A stretch of 64,000 nt of DNA from Candidatus Flavonifractor merdavium (GTDB lineage: Bacteria > Bacillota > Clostridia > Oscillospirales > Oscillospiraceae). Under the pieces are notes generated by a model. The model searched no databases and had not been told where the DNA came from. It saw only the letters and a list, made by a program, of their open reading frames with translations. This document shows, one piece after another, positions 36,166-45,399 of this stretch. How positions within the stretch are numbered: the first letter of the stretch is position 1; each line of letters opens with the position of its first letter. Both the position numbers and the translations under genes were made by a program. The DNA lies in NCBI GenBank assembly GCA_019119335.1, contig DWXF01000017.1, forward strand, positions 62,001-126,000. Reading direction: 5' to 3'.

Positions 36166-36565
36166 CTGGGGCGGACGGAGAAAACAGACGGGTATACTGG
36201 AGGAATGGGTGCGATATAGTATCTCTGAGGCTGACTTTCAGCCTGGGTTGTGGGCAAAAACATATGAAAGACAAAATAAAATATGCGGTTTTCATAGGTA
36301 TAACGCCTTGGTGAGAACCTGTTTTTGTGTAAGGTTACGCAATAAGCCAGAAAATGGGAAAATAATTAAAAGTTTTTGTCAAAAGCCTGAAAATCCCTAA
36401 ATAATATTCCATACAAAGTCTTGCAAAAAAGAGCCTTTGGAGCTAAAATAAATTAAATGTGAATAATGTCGAAGGCACTGGGCCTATGGCTGACTGTGTG
36501 CAGCGGGCGTAGGAACGGGCTGGGTGCGCTTCCGGGAGAGCGGAGAGAGAAAGGAGCGAGAGAGA
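36166..36565 (+). promoter_or_regulatory. Intergenic control region ahead of the main flagellar operon
   Basis: About 400 bases with no convincing gene; it is clearly more A/T-rich (36240-36470) than its neighbours. It holds the sigma-A promoter at 36421-36449 and a leader of about 110 bases rich in GGA trinucleotides just before flgB (36530-36558). A TAAA-N15-GTCGAAGG sequence (36449-36475) is a poor match to the late promoters. No riboswitch was recognised. Confidence 0.7.
36421..36449 (+). promoter_or_regulatory. Sigma-A-type promoter of the main fla/che operon
   Basis: TTGCAA (36421-36426), a 17-base spacer, TAAAAT (36444-36449): two mismatches in -35, one in -10, optimal spacing, in an A/T-rich tract. 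The predicted start near 36456 leaves about 110 bases of leader before flgB. It fits housekeeping control of the early flagellar genes. Confidence 0.75.
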
Positions 36566-36949
36566 ATGGATTCTTTGACAAGTAACTCGATGCTGATGCT
36601 CCAGCGGTCCATGGGTTTTCTTTGGGATAAGCAAACCTGTATTCTGGATAATATCGCCAACGCAGAGACACCGGGGTATAAAACGAAATATGTGACTTTT
36701 GAGGAGTCATTGCGGCAGGCCATCCAGTCCGCGGCTGACGACAGCAAGCCCACCGCCTCCATGCGCCAGGCTATTGCGGGTACCGCGGTAACCCATCATC
36801 AGGCGGAGGAGAGCACGCGGATGGACGATAATGGCGTGAACATTACAGAGCAGATGGTAGAGCTGGTGCGTGAGGGCTATCAGATGCAGTATGTGATGAA
36901 CGCCATCAGCAGTGACTTCTCTTTGCTTCGTTCGGCGATCAACGGTTAA
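36566..36949 (+). CDS. flgB: Flagellar proximal rod protein FlgB
   Basis: FlgB is the first rod subunit above the MS ring. From 36566 (AAAGGAG about 11 bases upstream) it has 127 aa, normal for FlgB. It opens SLTSNSMLMLQRSMGFLWDK and has the rod-family motif CILDNIANAETPGYKTKYV (NIANxxTPGYK). The C-terminal helix ends with MQYVMNAISSDFSLLRSAI. An upstream in-frame extension adds 14 charged residues and no ribosome site. It is the first gene of the 26-kb operon. Confidence 0.96.
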   Translation: MDSLTSNSMLMLQRSMGFLWDKQTCILDNIANAETPGYKTKYVTFEESLRQAIQSAADDSKPTASMRQAIAGTAVTHHQAEESTRMDDNGVNITEQMVELVREGYQMQYVMNAISSDFSLLRSAING

Positions 36950-36964
36950 GGAGGCGTGTGAGAC

Positions 36965-37414
36965 ATGGCCTTTTTGAGCTCCATGAATATTGTAGGCTCC
37001 GGCCTGACCGCCCAGCAGCTGCGGCTGGACGTGATTTCGGAAAACATCACCAATCAGAACACCACCCGCACCGAGGGCGGCGGCCCTTACCGGCGCAAGA
37101 TTGTGGTGTTTGAGGCGGAAGGCGGGGAGCGGAGCCCCTTCCAGCAGGTGATGGCCCGTATCCGGGGCGAGGAACCCTCCGCGCCCGGCGGCGTGCGGGT
37201 CACGGAGATCGCGGAGGACCCCTCCGACTTTAAGCTGGTTTACGATCCTACCAACCCGGACGCCAACGCCGACGGATATGTGGAGATGCCCAACGTGGAC
37301 CTGGTGAAGGAGATGGCCGACGCCATGGCGGCGTCCCAGGCCTATTCGGCCAACGTAACGGCCTTCAACGTGCTTAAGCAGGTTGCCGCCAAGGGTCTGG
37401 AGATCGGCAAATAA
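36965..37414 (+). CDS. flgC: Flagellar proximal rod protein FlgC
   Basis: FlgC is a rod subunit exported after FlgB. The 149-aa protein shows the rod/hook N-terminus (MNIVGSGLTAQQLRLDVISE, then NITNQNT), the FlgC-specific DPTNPDANADGYVEMPNVDL, then VKEMADAMAASQAYSANVTA near the C-terminus. It follows flgB by 15 bases. Confidence 0.97.
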   Translation: MAFLSSMNIVGSGLTAQQLRLDVISENITNQNTTRTEGGGPYRRKIVVFEAEGGERSPFQQVMARIRGEEPSAPGGVRVTEIAEDPSDFKLVYDPTNPDANADGYVEMPNVDLVKEMADAMAASQAYSANVTAFNVLKQVAAKGLEIGK

Positions 37415-37472
37415 ACTTTGCGCCGCAGCGTTCGCGGGGAGGCGGACGCTGTGATAAAGGGGAAAAAGAATC

Positions 37473-37784
37473 ATGATGAACATTCAGAGGATTGAGCCCA
37501 TTCGTCCGCTCCTTGCCACGGAGTCCACAGCGGTGAGCGATGCCGGGCAGACCCGGAACCAGCCCACCATGTTTCAGGATATCTTTCAGTCCGTGGTGGA
37601 TAACGTAAAAGAGACCGACGCGGCCAAGAACGAGGCCTACTACGCCTTGGCCACGGGGCAGCTGGATAATCCGGCGGTGGCGTCCATTGCCGCCACCCAG
37701 GCCGAGCTCTCTCTGTCGCTGCTCATTCAGATGCGGAACAAAGCGCTGGACGCCTATTCCGAATTGATGCGGATCAGCCTGTAA
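37473..37784 (+). CDS. fliE: Flagellar hook-basal body complex protein FliE
   Basis: FliE joins the MS ring and export gate to the rod. The 103-aa protein has a variable N-terminus and the conserved part FQDIFQSVVDNVKETDAAKN, then ATGQLDNPAVASIAATQAEL and MRNKALDAYSELMRISL, which is the FliE C-terminal signature (QxRNKxxxAYxEIMRM). RBS AAAGGGG precedes two consecutive ATG codons. Confidence 0.96.
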   Translation: MMNIQRIEPIRPLLATESTAVSDAGQTRNQPTMFQDIFQSVVDNVKETDAAKNEAYYALATGQLDNPAVASIAATQAELSLSLLIQMRNKALDAYSELMRISL

Positions 37785-37819
37785 AGGATGCGGTCCGGGA
37801 GCCGGGGGATAGATAGAGC

Positions 37820-39427
37820 ATGAAGGAAAAGCTAAAATCAATCACGGACAAAGCCAAGGAACGGTGGAAAAAGACCGGCAAAAAACTGAAAATTTTGCTG
37901 GGCGCGGTCCTGGCCGCGGCCATCGTGGCGGTGGTGGTGCTGGCGATAACGGCAAGCAACCAGCCCTACACCACCCTGTTCAGCGGCCTGAGCCAGAGTG
38001 ACCAGACGGCCATCCTGACCTATTTTTCTGAGAACGGGGTCACAGACTATAAGGTGGAGGGCGACGCCATCCTGGTGCCGGAAAACCGTAAGGCGGCCCT
38101 GATGGCCCAGGTGCTGGTGGCGGGATATCCCTCCTCTGGCTATGACTATGGTACTTATCTGAACAATGTAAGCAGCCTGACCACCGAAGCTGAGCGCAAT
38201 CAGCTGGTGCTGTACGATCTGCAGGACTATATGTCCTCGGTCATCTGCAACATGGATGGGGTGGAGTCCGCCGAGGTGCTGCTCACCCCCGGTGAGGACC
38301 ATACCTACGTGCTGGACAGCGGCAACACAGTGGACGCCACCGCTGCCGTACAGGTGACCATGAAGGATGGAAAGACCCTGACCGACAACCAGGTGAAGGC
38401 CATCCGCAGCCTGGTGAGCCACGGCCTCCAGGGCCTGAATGTGGAAAACGTGGTTATCACCGACGCCTATGGTACGCCTTATCTGATTGATGACGATTTC
38501 AGCGAGATCCAGGATACCTCCACTTTGAAGCTGAAGCTGGAGGAGGAGTACAACAACCGCATCCGCTCGCGGGTGATGCAGGTGCTGACCCCCCTGTACG
38601 GCGCGGATAACGTGCAGGTGAGCGTCAATACCGTGGTGAATCTGGACCGCACCTACACCGACTCCACCGATTACACGCTGGAGGACTGGGCGGAAGGAAA
38701 CGACGACGGTATCATCGGGACCGAGATCTGGCAGAACAGCATCGTCCGGGGGGACGAGGAGACCGCCGGCGGAGCGGTGGGTACCGAGACCAACGCCGAC
38801 CTGAATACCTATGTGGAAAATCAGGCCCAGCCCAACGGCGATGAGACCGCCATCAGCACCTCCGGTCAGAAAGACCATCTGGTGGACACCACCAAGCAGC
38901 AGGTGGAGCAGATCACCGCCCGCATCGCCGACGTGATGGTGTCGGTGAGTATCAACCAGAGCGTGGCGGGGGATACTTCCGTTAACGACCTGTATGCCCA
39001 TGTGGGCCGGGCGGCCGGCATTACCGATGCGGACCAGCGGGATAAGATTTCCATTATGATCTCCCCCTTCTATCAGCCCGGGAGCGAGACGCCCACCGAG
39101 CCGGCCGGAGAGGGGCTGCCCAACTGGATGATCTATGCGGCCATTGCCGGAGTGGGCGTGTTCCTGCTCCTGCTGCTGCTGATTCTGCTGCTGCTCCACC
39201 GCAGGAAGGTGAAGAAGCGCAAGGCGGCGGAGGCCGAGGCGGCGGCTGAGGCGGCTGCAAACGCGCTGATTATGACCCAGGTTGCGCCGCAGCAGGCCAA
39301 TATTATGGAGATGCAGACGGAGAAGAGTATGGAACTGCGGCAGGATATCCGGAAGTTTGCCGAGGAGAACCCGGAGATTGCCGCTCAAATGGTGAAAAAC
39401 TGGCTGCGGGAGGGTGAGGCGACATGA
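37820..39427 (+). CDS. fliF: Flagellar MS-ring protein FliF
   Basis: FliF forms the membrane ring that houses the export gate and carries FliG. The 535-aa protein has two membrane segments (about 30-50, ILLGAVLAAAIVAVVVLAIT; and about 433-456, MIYAAIAGVGVFLLLLLLIL). Between them are the periplasmic ring-building domains (YTTLFSGLSQSDQTAILTYF; AEVLLTPGEDHTYVLDSGNT). The C-terminal FliG-binding tail is present (ENPEIAAQMVKNWLRE). It overlaps fliG by 4 bases (ATGA). Confidence 0.98.
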   Translation: MKEKLKSITDKAKERWKKTGKKLKILLGAVLAAAIVAVVVLAITASNQPYTTLFSGLSQSDQTAILTYFSENGVTDYKVEGDAILVPENRKAALMAQVLVAGYPSSGYDYGTYLNNVSSLTTEAERNQLVLYDLQDYMSSVICNMDGVESAEVLLTPGEDHTYVLDSGNTVDATAAVQVTMKDGKTLTDNQVKAIRSLVSHGLQGLNVENVVITDAYGTPYLIDDDFSEIQDTSTLKLKLEEEYNNRIRSRVMQVLTPLYGADNVQVSVNTVVNLDRTYTDSTDYTLEDWAEGNDDGIIGTEIWQNSIVRGDEETAGGAVGTETNADLNTYVENQAQPNGDETAISTSGQKDHLVDTTKQQVEQITARIADVMVSVSINQSVAGDTSVNDLYAHVGRAAGITDADQRDKISIMISPFYQPGSETPTEPAGEGLPNWMIYAAIAGVGVFLLLLLLILLLLHRRKVKKRKAAEAEAAAEAAANALIMTQVAPQQANIMEMQTEKSMELRQDIRKFAEENPEIAAQMVKNWLREGEAT

Positions 39428-40491
39428 GTGAAACGACATCTGCCTCCGCAACGCCGGCGGTAGAGAAACATACCCAGCGCCAGCAGCCCAAGCGGGAGCT
39501 GACCCGCCAGCAGAAAGCGGCGGCGGTGATTGTCTCTCTGGGAGCGGAGAAAGCCTCCCAGCTTTATCAGTATATGGAGCCGGAGGACGTGGAGCAGATC
39601 ACTCTGGAGGTAGCCAAACTGGGCTATCTGGACTCCGGCACCACGGAGGATGTGCTCAACGAGTACTATCAGATGTGCCTGACCAACAAGGCGGTGACCG
39701 AGGGCGGACTGGAGTATGCCCGGGCGGTGCTGGAGCGGGCCTTTGGTTCCCAGACTGCCAGCCAGCTGCTGGATAAGGTGACCAAGTCCCTGAAGAACCG
39801 GGAGTTTTCCTTCCTGAACAAGGCGGATGAGAAATCGCTGTACGCCGCCCTGCAGCATGAGCGGCCTCAGACCATCGCTCTGGTGCTGTCCTACGTGGAT
39901 CCCCAGAAATCGGCGGCGGTGATCGACGAACTGGACCCGGAGCGGCAGGTGAAGGTGGTGGAGAGCATCGCCACCATGGAGAGCGCCTCCCCCTCGGCGG
40001 TAAAGATCATCGAGGCCGAACTGGAGAAGCGGTTCTCCAGCATCATGACCACCAACAACGTGAAGGTGGGCGGCGTGGACTACGTGGCCGACGTGATGAA
40101 CAATCTGGACCGGGCCAGCGAGAAGAGCATCTTCGATCGCCTGACCGCCCACAACGCCGATCTGGCCGACGAGATCCGCAAGCGGATGTTCGTCTTCGAG
40201 GACATTGTCACCATGGACGACCGCTCGGTGCAGCGCTTCGTGCGGGACTGCGATCCCAAGGATCTGGTGCTGGCCCTCAAGGGCGCCAACAGCGAGGTGG
40301 CCAACAAGATCTTCACCAATGTGTCCAGCCGCATGGCGCAGAGCATCCGGGACGATCTGGAGGTCACGGTCAACGTCCGTATCAAGGACGTGGAGGCCGC
40401 CCAGCAGCGTATTGTGGGCGTCATCCGGGACCTGGAGGAGAAGAACGAGCTGATCATCCTCAAGGGCGGAAAGGACGATATCATTGCCTAA
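39424..40491 (+). CDS. fliG: Flagellar motor switch protein FliG
   Basis: FliG is the rotor protein that contacts the stator and FliM. The 355-aa protein has the N-terminal FliF-binding domain (LTRQQKAAAVIVSLGAEKAS), the middle domain and the C-terminal torque domain (FVFEDIVTMDDRSVQRFVRD, DLVLALKGANSEV). The FliM-contact motif, usually EHPQ, reads ERPQ here (HERPQTIALVL, about 142-152). GGEKA-type and GGVDYVADVMNNLD segments match the family. Length is slightly above the usual 335. Confidence 0.98.
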   Translation: MSETTSASATPAVEKHTQRQQPKRELTRQQKAAAVIVSLGAEKASQLYQYMEPEDVEQITLEVAKLGYLDSGTTEDVLNEYYQMCLTNKAVTEGGLEYARAVLERAFGSQTASQLLDKVTKSLKNREFSFLNKADEKSLYAALQHERPQTIALVLSYVDPQKSAAVIDELDPERQVKVVESIATMESASPSAVKIIEAELEKRFSSIMTTNNVKVGGVDYVADVMNNLDRASEKSIFDRLTAHNADLADEIRKRMFVFEDIVTMDDRSVQRFVRDCDPKDLVLALKGANSEVANKIFTNVSSRMAQSIRDDLEVTVNVRIKDVEAAQQRIVGVIRDLEEKNELIILKGGKDDIIA

Positions 40492-41293
40492 CATTTTCAA
40501 GCATTTCCTGGGGCCGGTCCGTGCCTATACATTTCCGGCGGCGGAGGACATCGAAATTGAGGAGGACCCTCCGGTAGAGGAGGCTCTCCCCGAGGAAGAG
40601 GAATCCGCGGCGGCGGCCGAAGAGGAAAAGGCCCAGGAGGAAGAGATGGGGGCGGCCGCCAGCCTGCTCTCTTTCGCTCAGGTTCAGGCGGAGGAAATCC
40701 GCAGCCAGGCCCGGAAGGAGGCCCAGGAGCTGCTGGAGGAGAGCCGCCGGCAGGCGGCTCAGGAGGCAGAAGAAGCTTTGGCCCAGGCCAAGGAGGAGGG
40801 CTTCCGCCAGGGATATGCCGACGGCATGTCCAAGGCCCAGGTAGAGGGCAAGGCCGCCATGGAGGAGCAGCTGCGCCAGCAGGAGCTGCAGATCAAGCAG
40901 TTTCTGGAGGACGTCAGTCAGGCCCGGGAGGACCTGATGGAGCAGACCCAGCTGGAGCTGTGCGACCTGAGCGTGGCGGTGGCGGAGAAGATCATCCACG
41001 TCAGCCTGAAGAGCAGCCGGGAAGTGATCCTGAAGATGATCCAGATGGCAACCGACCGGCTGAAGCGGCGGGAGTGGGTCCACATCTACGTGGGGGGCTG
41101 TACCGCCAGGGAGCTGGCCCAGATCACCCCGGAGCTCACCACCACCCTGGCCGGCCTGTCCGACCACATCAAGGTGATTCCCATGGCGGACGACGAGTCG
41201 GGTACCTGCATCATTGAGATGCCCGATGAAATCATAGATGCCAGCGTATCCACCCAGCTGGACAATATCAAGGACATCCTGCACGGCGGCTGA
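40484..41293 (+). CDS. fliH: Flagellar export ATPase regulator FliH
   Basis: FliH is the peripheral stalk that holds the FliI ATPase at the C-ring. The 269-aa protein begins with a TTG codon inside the end of fliG (RBS GGAAAGGA). It has an acidic, Glu-rich region (about 18-55), a long charged coiled-coil (about 60-130, AQEEAEEALAQAKEEGFRQG with the GFRQGYADG pattern) and the FliI-binding C-terminal domain (LSVAVAEKIIHVSLK). The C-terminus LDNIKDIL is usual. Confidence 0.93.
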   Translation: MPNIFKHFLGPVRAYTFPAAEDIEIEEDPPVEEALPEEEESAAAAEEEKAQEEEMGAAASLLSFAQVQAEEIRSQARKEAQELLEESRRQAAQEAEEALAQAKEEGFRQGYADGMSKAQVEGKAAMEEQLRQQELQIKQFLEDVSQAREDLMEQTQLELCDLSVAVAEKIIHVSLKSSREVILKMIQMATDRLKRREWVHIYVGGCTARELAQITPELTTTLAGLSDHIKVIPMADDESGTCIIEMPDEIIDASVSTQLDNIKDILHGG

Positions 41294-41308
41294 GAGGAGG
41301 CCCCACTG

Positions 41309-42610
41309 TTGTTTGAGAAACTGCTCCGGCAGGTGCAGACGGCCCAGACCGTCAGCTACACCGGAAAGATCGAAAATATTGTGGGCATGTCCATCGAGGC
41401 CTCCGGCGGCCGGGCGGCGGTAGGAGATATCTGCCGTATCTACAATGGAGAATCCGGCGGCCAGGTGATGGCGGAAGTGGTGGGCTTCAAGAACGACCGG
41501 ATCCTGCTCATGCCCTACTCGGGAATGAGCGGCATTTCCGCCGGCAACTTCGTGCGCAACACCGGCAAGCGGCTGACCCTGACCATGGGGCCTTTTCTCA
41601 AGGGCCGGGTCATCAACGCTCTGGGCCAGCCCATTGACGGCAAAGGCCCCTTTCAGGGGGGCGTCCCCTTCTGTGTGGACGGGGAGCAGTACATCAACCC
41701 CATGGCCCGCCCTCCCATCCGGGAGCGGCTGGAGTTCGGGGTCAAGGCCATCGACGGGATGCTTACCATCGGCAAGGGCCAGCGTATCGGCATCTTCGCC
41801 GGTTCCGGCGTGGGCAAGAGTACCCTGATGGGCATGATCGCCAAGCACGTCAAAGCGGATATCAACGTCATCGCCCTGGTGGGGGAGCGTGGCCGCGAGG
41901 TTGTGGAGTTCATGGAGAAGGACCTGGGCCCCGAGGGCATGAGCCGCTCGGTGCTGGTGGTGGCCACTTCCGACCAGCCCGCCATGCTGCGCAAGCGGTG
42001 TCCCTCGGTGGCTACGGGTATCGCGGAGTACTTCCGGGACCAGGGCCTGGACGTGCTGCTGATGATGGACTCTCTGACCCGTTTCGCCATGGCCCAGCGT
42101 GAGATCGGCCTGGCGGTGGGCGAGCCGCCGGTGGCCCGTGGCTATACCCCTTCCATCTACGCCGAGCTGCCCAAGCTGCTGGAGCGCAGCGGCAACTTCC
42201 AAAAGGGCTCCATCACGGGGGTGTATACCGTGCTGGTGGAGGGCGACGATACCAATGAGCCTATCGCCGATACCGTCCGCGGTATTTTGGACGGGCATAT
42301 CGTGCTCTCCCGGCGGCTGGCCAACAGCAACCACTTCCCGGCCATCGACGTGGGCGCCAGCATTTCCCGTCTGATGACTGATATCGTATCCCCGGAGCAC
42401 CAGCGGCTGTCCGCCCGGATCCGGGACGTGATGGGCACCTATGAAAAGAACTCCGATCTGGTGTCCATCGGCGCGTACAAGGCGGGGACCAACCCCAAGC
42501 TGGACTACGCCCTGGGCAAGATCGACGGTATCAATCAGTTTCTCATGCAGGGCGTCAACGAGGGCTTTACCTACGAAGAGGATCTGGAGGCCATGCGGAA
42601 GCTGCTATAA
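41309..42610 (+). CDS. fliI: Flagellum-specific ATP synthase-like export ATPase FliI
   Basis: FliI hydrolyses ATP to deliver and unfold export substrates. The 433-aa protein resembles the F1 beta subunit: P-loop GSGVGKSTLMGMI (about 167-179), GERGREVVEF and Walker B VLLMMDSLTRFAMAQRE, with RGYTPSIYAELPKLLER specific to FliI/YscN. Translation starts at TTG 41309, 8 bases after GAGAGGAGG; no better start exists. It follows fliH by 15 bases. Confidence 0.98.
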   Translation: MFEKLLRQVQTAQTVSYTGKIENIVGMSIEASGGRAAVGDICRIYNGESGGQVMAEVVGFKNDRILLMPYSGMSGISAGNFVRNTGKRLTLTMGPFLKGRVINALGQPIDGKGPFQGGVPFCVDGEQYINPMARPPIRERLEFGVKAIDGMLTIGKGQRIGIFAGSGVGKSTLMGMIAKHVKADINVIALVGERGREVVEFMEKDLGPEGMSRSVLVVATSDQPAMLRKRCPSVATGIAEYFRDQGLDVLLMMDSLTRFAMAQREIGLAVGEPPVARGYTPSIYAELPKLLERSGNFQKGSITGVYTVLVEGDDTNEPIADTVRGILDGHIVLSRRLANSNHFPAIDVGASISRLMTDIVSPEHQRLSARIRDVMGTYEKNSDLVSIGAYKAGTNPKLDYALGKIDGINQFLMQGVNEGFTYEEDLEAMRKLL

Positions 42611-42633
42611 ACCTGTGAAGTGAGGTGCCCGAC

Positions 42634-43080
42634 GTGAAAAAATTTCGCTTCGGCCTGGACAGCGTGCTGGACTACCGCCAGCAGGTGCTGGACGGACTGC
42701 AGGGCGAATATGCCAAGGCTCTGGAACGGGTCCGGCAGCAGGAGGCGCGGAAAGAGGCCGTGGAACTGCAATACGCCCAGGTCAACCAGGAATTCCGGGA
42801 GCGTGCGGCGGAGGGCATCTCCATAGCCGACGCCATGGGCTATGAGACCGGACTGCGGGTGCTGGAGCGGGATATTGCCCGGGAAACCAAGCGGCTGCAG
42901 GAGCTGCAGCAGGAGGCGGAGGTCAAGCGCCGCCAGGTGATGCAGGCCCATGTGGATACCAGAATTCTGGAGCGGCTGAAGGAGAAAAAGCTTCAGGACT
43001 ATCAGAAGGATGTGCAGAAGAGCGAGGAACAGTTCATCGACGAGCTGGTCTCCGCCACAAGGCATATGGAGAGCGGCTGA
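42634..43080 (+). CDS. fliJ: Flagellar export protein FliJ
   Basis: FliJ is a coiled-coil central stalk of the export ATPase and a chaperone escort. The 148-aa protein is helical throughout with the family start KKFRFGLDSVLDYRQQVLDG (FxxxxVLxxR). The ORF begins at GTG 42625, but GTG 42634 has AGTGAGG about 8 bases upstream and gives the standard MKKF N-terminus, so it is preferred. It is followed by fliK after 38 bases. Confidence 0.92.
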   Translation: MKKFRFGLDSVLDYRQQVLDGLQGEYAKALERVRQQEARKEAVELQYAQVNQEFRERAAEGISIADAMGYETGLRVLERDIARETKRLQELQQEAEVKRRQVMQAHVDTRILERLKEKKLQDYQKDVQKSEEQFIDELVSATRHMESG

Positions 43081-43118
43081 TCGGGAACATAACTGCCATT
43101 GAAAGGAGGTGAGAAAAG

Positions 43119-44276
<1,158 letters not shown>

Positions 44277-44307
44277 GCGCTCCGGAAAAAGGAAGTGAAG
44301 CGATAGC

Positions 44308-44892
44308 ATGAGCAGCGATTTTATGCAGCTGGGGCTGGAGTCCCTGAGCGCCAGCAAGGCCTATTCCACGCAAAAAAGCGACAGCACGACGGTAGATGAC
44401 CTTCTGAAAGAAGGCTACACCATCAGTGATCCCAATGAAGACCTTGGCCTGGACTTTTCCGACTTCCTTCAGTTAATGGTGGCCCAGCTGCAGAACCAGA
44501 CCATCGACAACGCCACCGACACCACCGATATGCTCAATCAGTTGGTGCAGATGTCCGTGGTGAGTATGATGAGCAGCGTGAAAACCAGCCTGGACACTCT
44601 GACTGTTTCCACTACCATGACCTATGCCGCCTCTCTGGTGGGCAAGACCGTTACGGTGGGCGTCTACAACGATGAAGGCGAACTGGAAGAGGTTGTGGGC
44701 GAGGTAACCGGTACCGGTACCTATCAGGGCACCCAGGTGATCTTCGTCAACGGCGAGATGTACCCCCTGAGCAGCATCATGGCGGTAGGCGAGCTGCCTG
44801 AGCTTCCGGAAAAGCCCGGTGAGGGCGGCGACGGCGGTGAAGGCGGCGGAACCGGCGAGGGCGGCGAAGGGGAGACTACCCCCAAGGTCTGA
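44308..44892 (+). CDS. flgD: Flagellar hook cap/assembly protein FlgD
   Basis: FlgD is the scaffold that caps the growing hook. The 194-aa protein has the conserved N-terminal motif LDFSDFLQLMVAQLQNQTID then MLNQLVQMSVVSMM (usual D.FLqLLvtQLkNQDPl). A short Ig-like part follows (VGKTVTVGVYNDEG...). The end is a Gly/Glu-rich tail (about 165-194) that is not family-typical. It is shorter than enterobacterial FlgD (about 230), as in many Firmicutes. The gene follows fliK by 31 bases. Confidence 0.94.
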   Translation: MSSDFMQLGLESLSASKAYSTQKSDSTTVDDLLKEGYTISDPNEDLGLDFSDFLQLMVAQLQNQTIDNATDTTDMLNQLVQMSVVSMMSSVKTSLDTLTVSTTMTYAASLVGKTVTVGVYNDEGELEEVVGEVTGTGTYQGTQVIFVNGEMYPLSSIMAVGELPELPEKPGEGGDGGEGGGTGEGGEGETTPKV

Positions 44893-44924
44893 CCCGGCCG
44901 GTGTGACTGCAAGGAGGTGAACCT

Positions 44925-45302
44925 ATGGTCGGACCGATTCATTCGCTGACCCAGACCCCGCTGAACGATCGGCAGACGGCGCAGACAAAACGTCCGGCCG
45001 GCGATTTCGGCGCAGTATTCCAGCAGGAGCTGGAACGGGCCCAGATAAGGCAGGTGGCTTTTTCCAAGCACGCGCTCAGCCGCGCGGAGGAGCGGGGCAT
45101 CGAAGTGACTCCCACCCTGCTGGAGCGGCTGACCGACTCCGTGGAGCGGGCGGAGGCCAAGGGCGCTACCAATATTCTGGCGCTGGACCAGAGCCTGGCC
45201 TTTATCGTCAACGTTCCCAACGGCAGAGTGATCACCGCATTGTCTGAAGAGGAAATGAAAGACAGCATTTTTACCAATATCGACGGCGCCGTGTTCCTGT
45301 GA
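44925..45302 (+). CDS. TIGR02530-family flagellar operon protein
   Basis: This is a small protein found between flgD and flgE in many Firmicutes flagellar operons; biochemical function unknown. The 125-aa sequence shows the family pattern: FSKHALSRAEERGIEVTPTL, then LTDSVERAEAKGATNILAL, and FIVNVPNGRVITALSEEEMK ending in FTNIDGAVFL. The N-terminal 35 residues are polar. A hook-assembly helper role is inferred from constant location only. Confidence 0.93.
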   Translation: MVGPIHSLTQTPLNDRQTAQTKRPAGDFGAVFQQELERAQIRQVAFSKHALSRAEERGIEVTPTLLERLTDSVERAEAKGATNILALDQSLAFIVNVPNGRVITALSEEEMKDSIFTNIDGAVFL

Positions 45303-45399
45303 TACACAGAGGGCAGGACCGCAAGGAGGCTCTGGGGGGCGTCCGAATGACGTTTCCCCGGCGGCGCAGTAAGCAAACTGTAAAAGGAGCAAGATTCTT

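Noticed and set aside
36210-36217. TGCGATAT as a late-promoter -10
   Set aside because: No CTTAT or TAAA at 15-16 bases upstream; too far from flgB.
36209-36400. GTG-started 63-codon frame in the A/T-rich gap ahead of flgB
   Set aside because: A GGAGG lies close by, but the product has no motif, the codon use is unlike the neighbours and the frame lies in a promoter-bearing gap; not enough to call a gene.
36449-36475. TAAA-N15-GTCGAAGG as a sigma-28 promoter for flgB
   Set aside because: The -10 half departs from GWCGATAW in its last part, and a better sigma-A promoter overlaps it.
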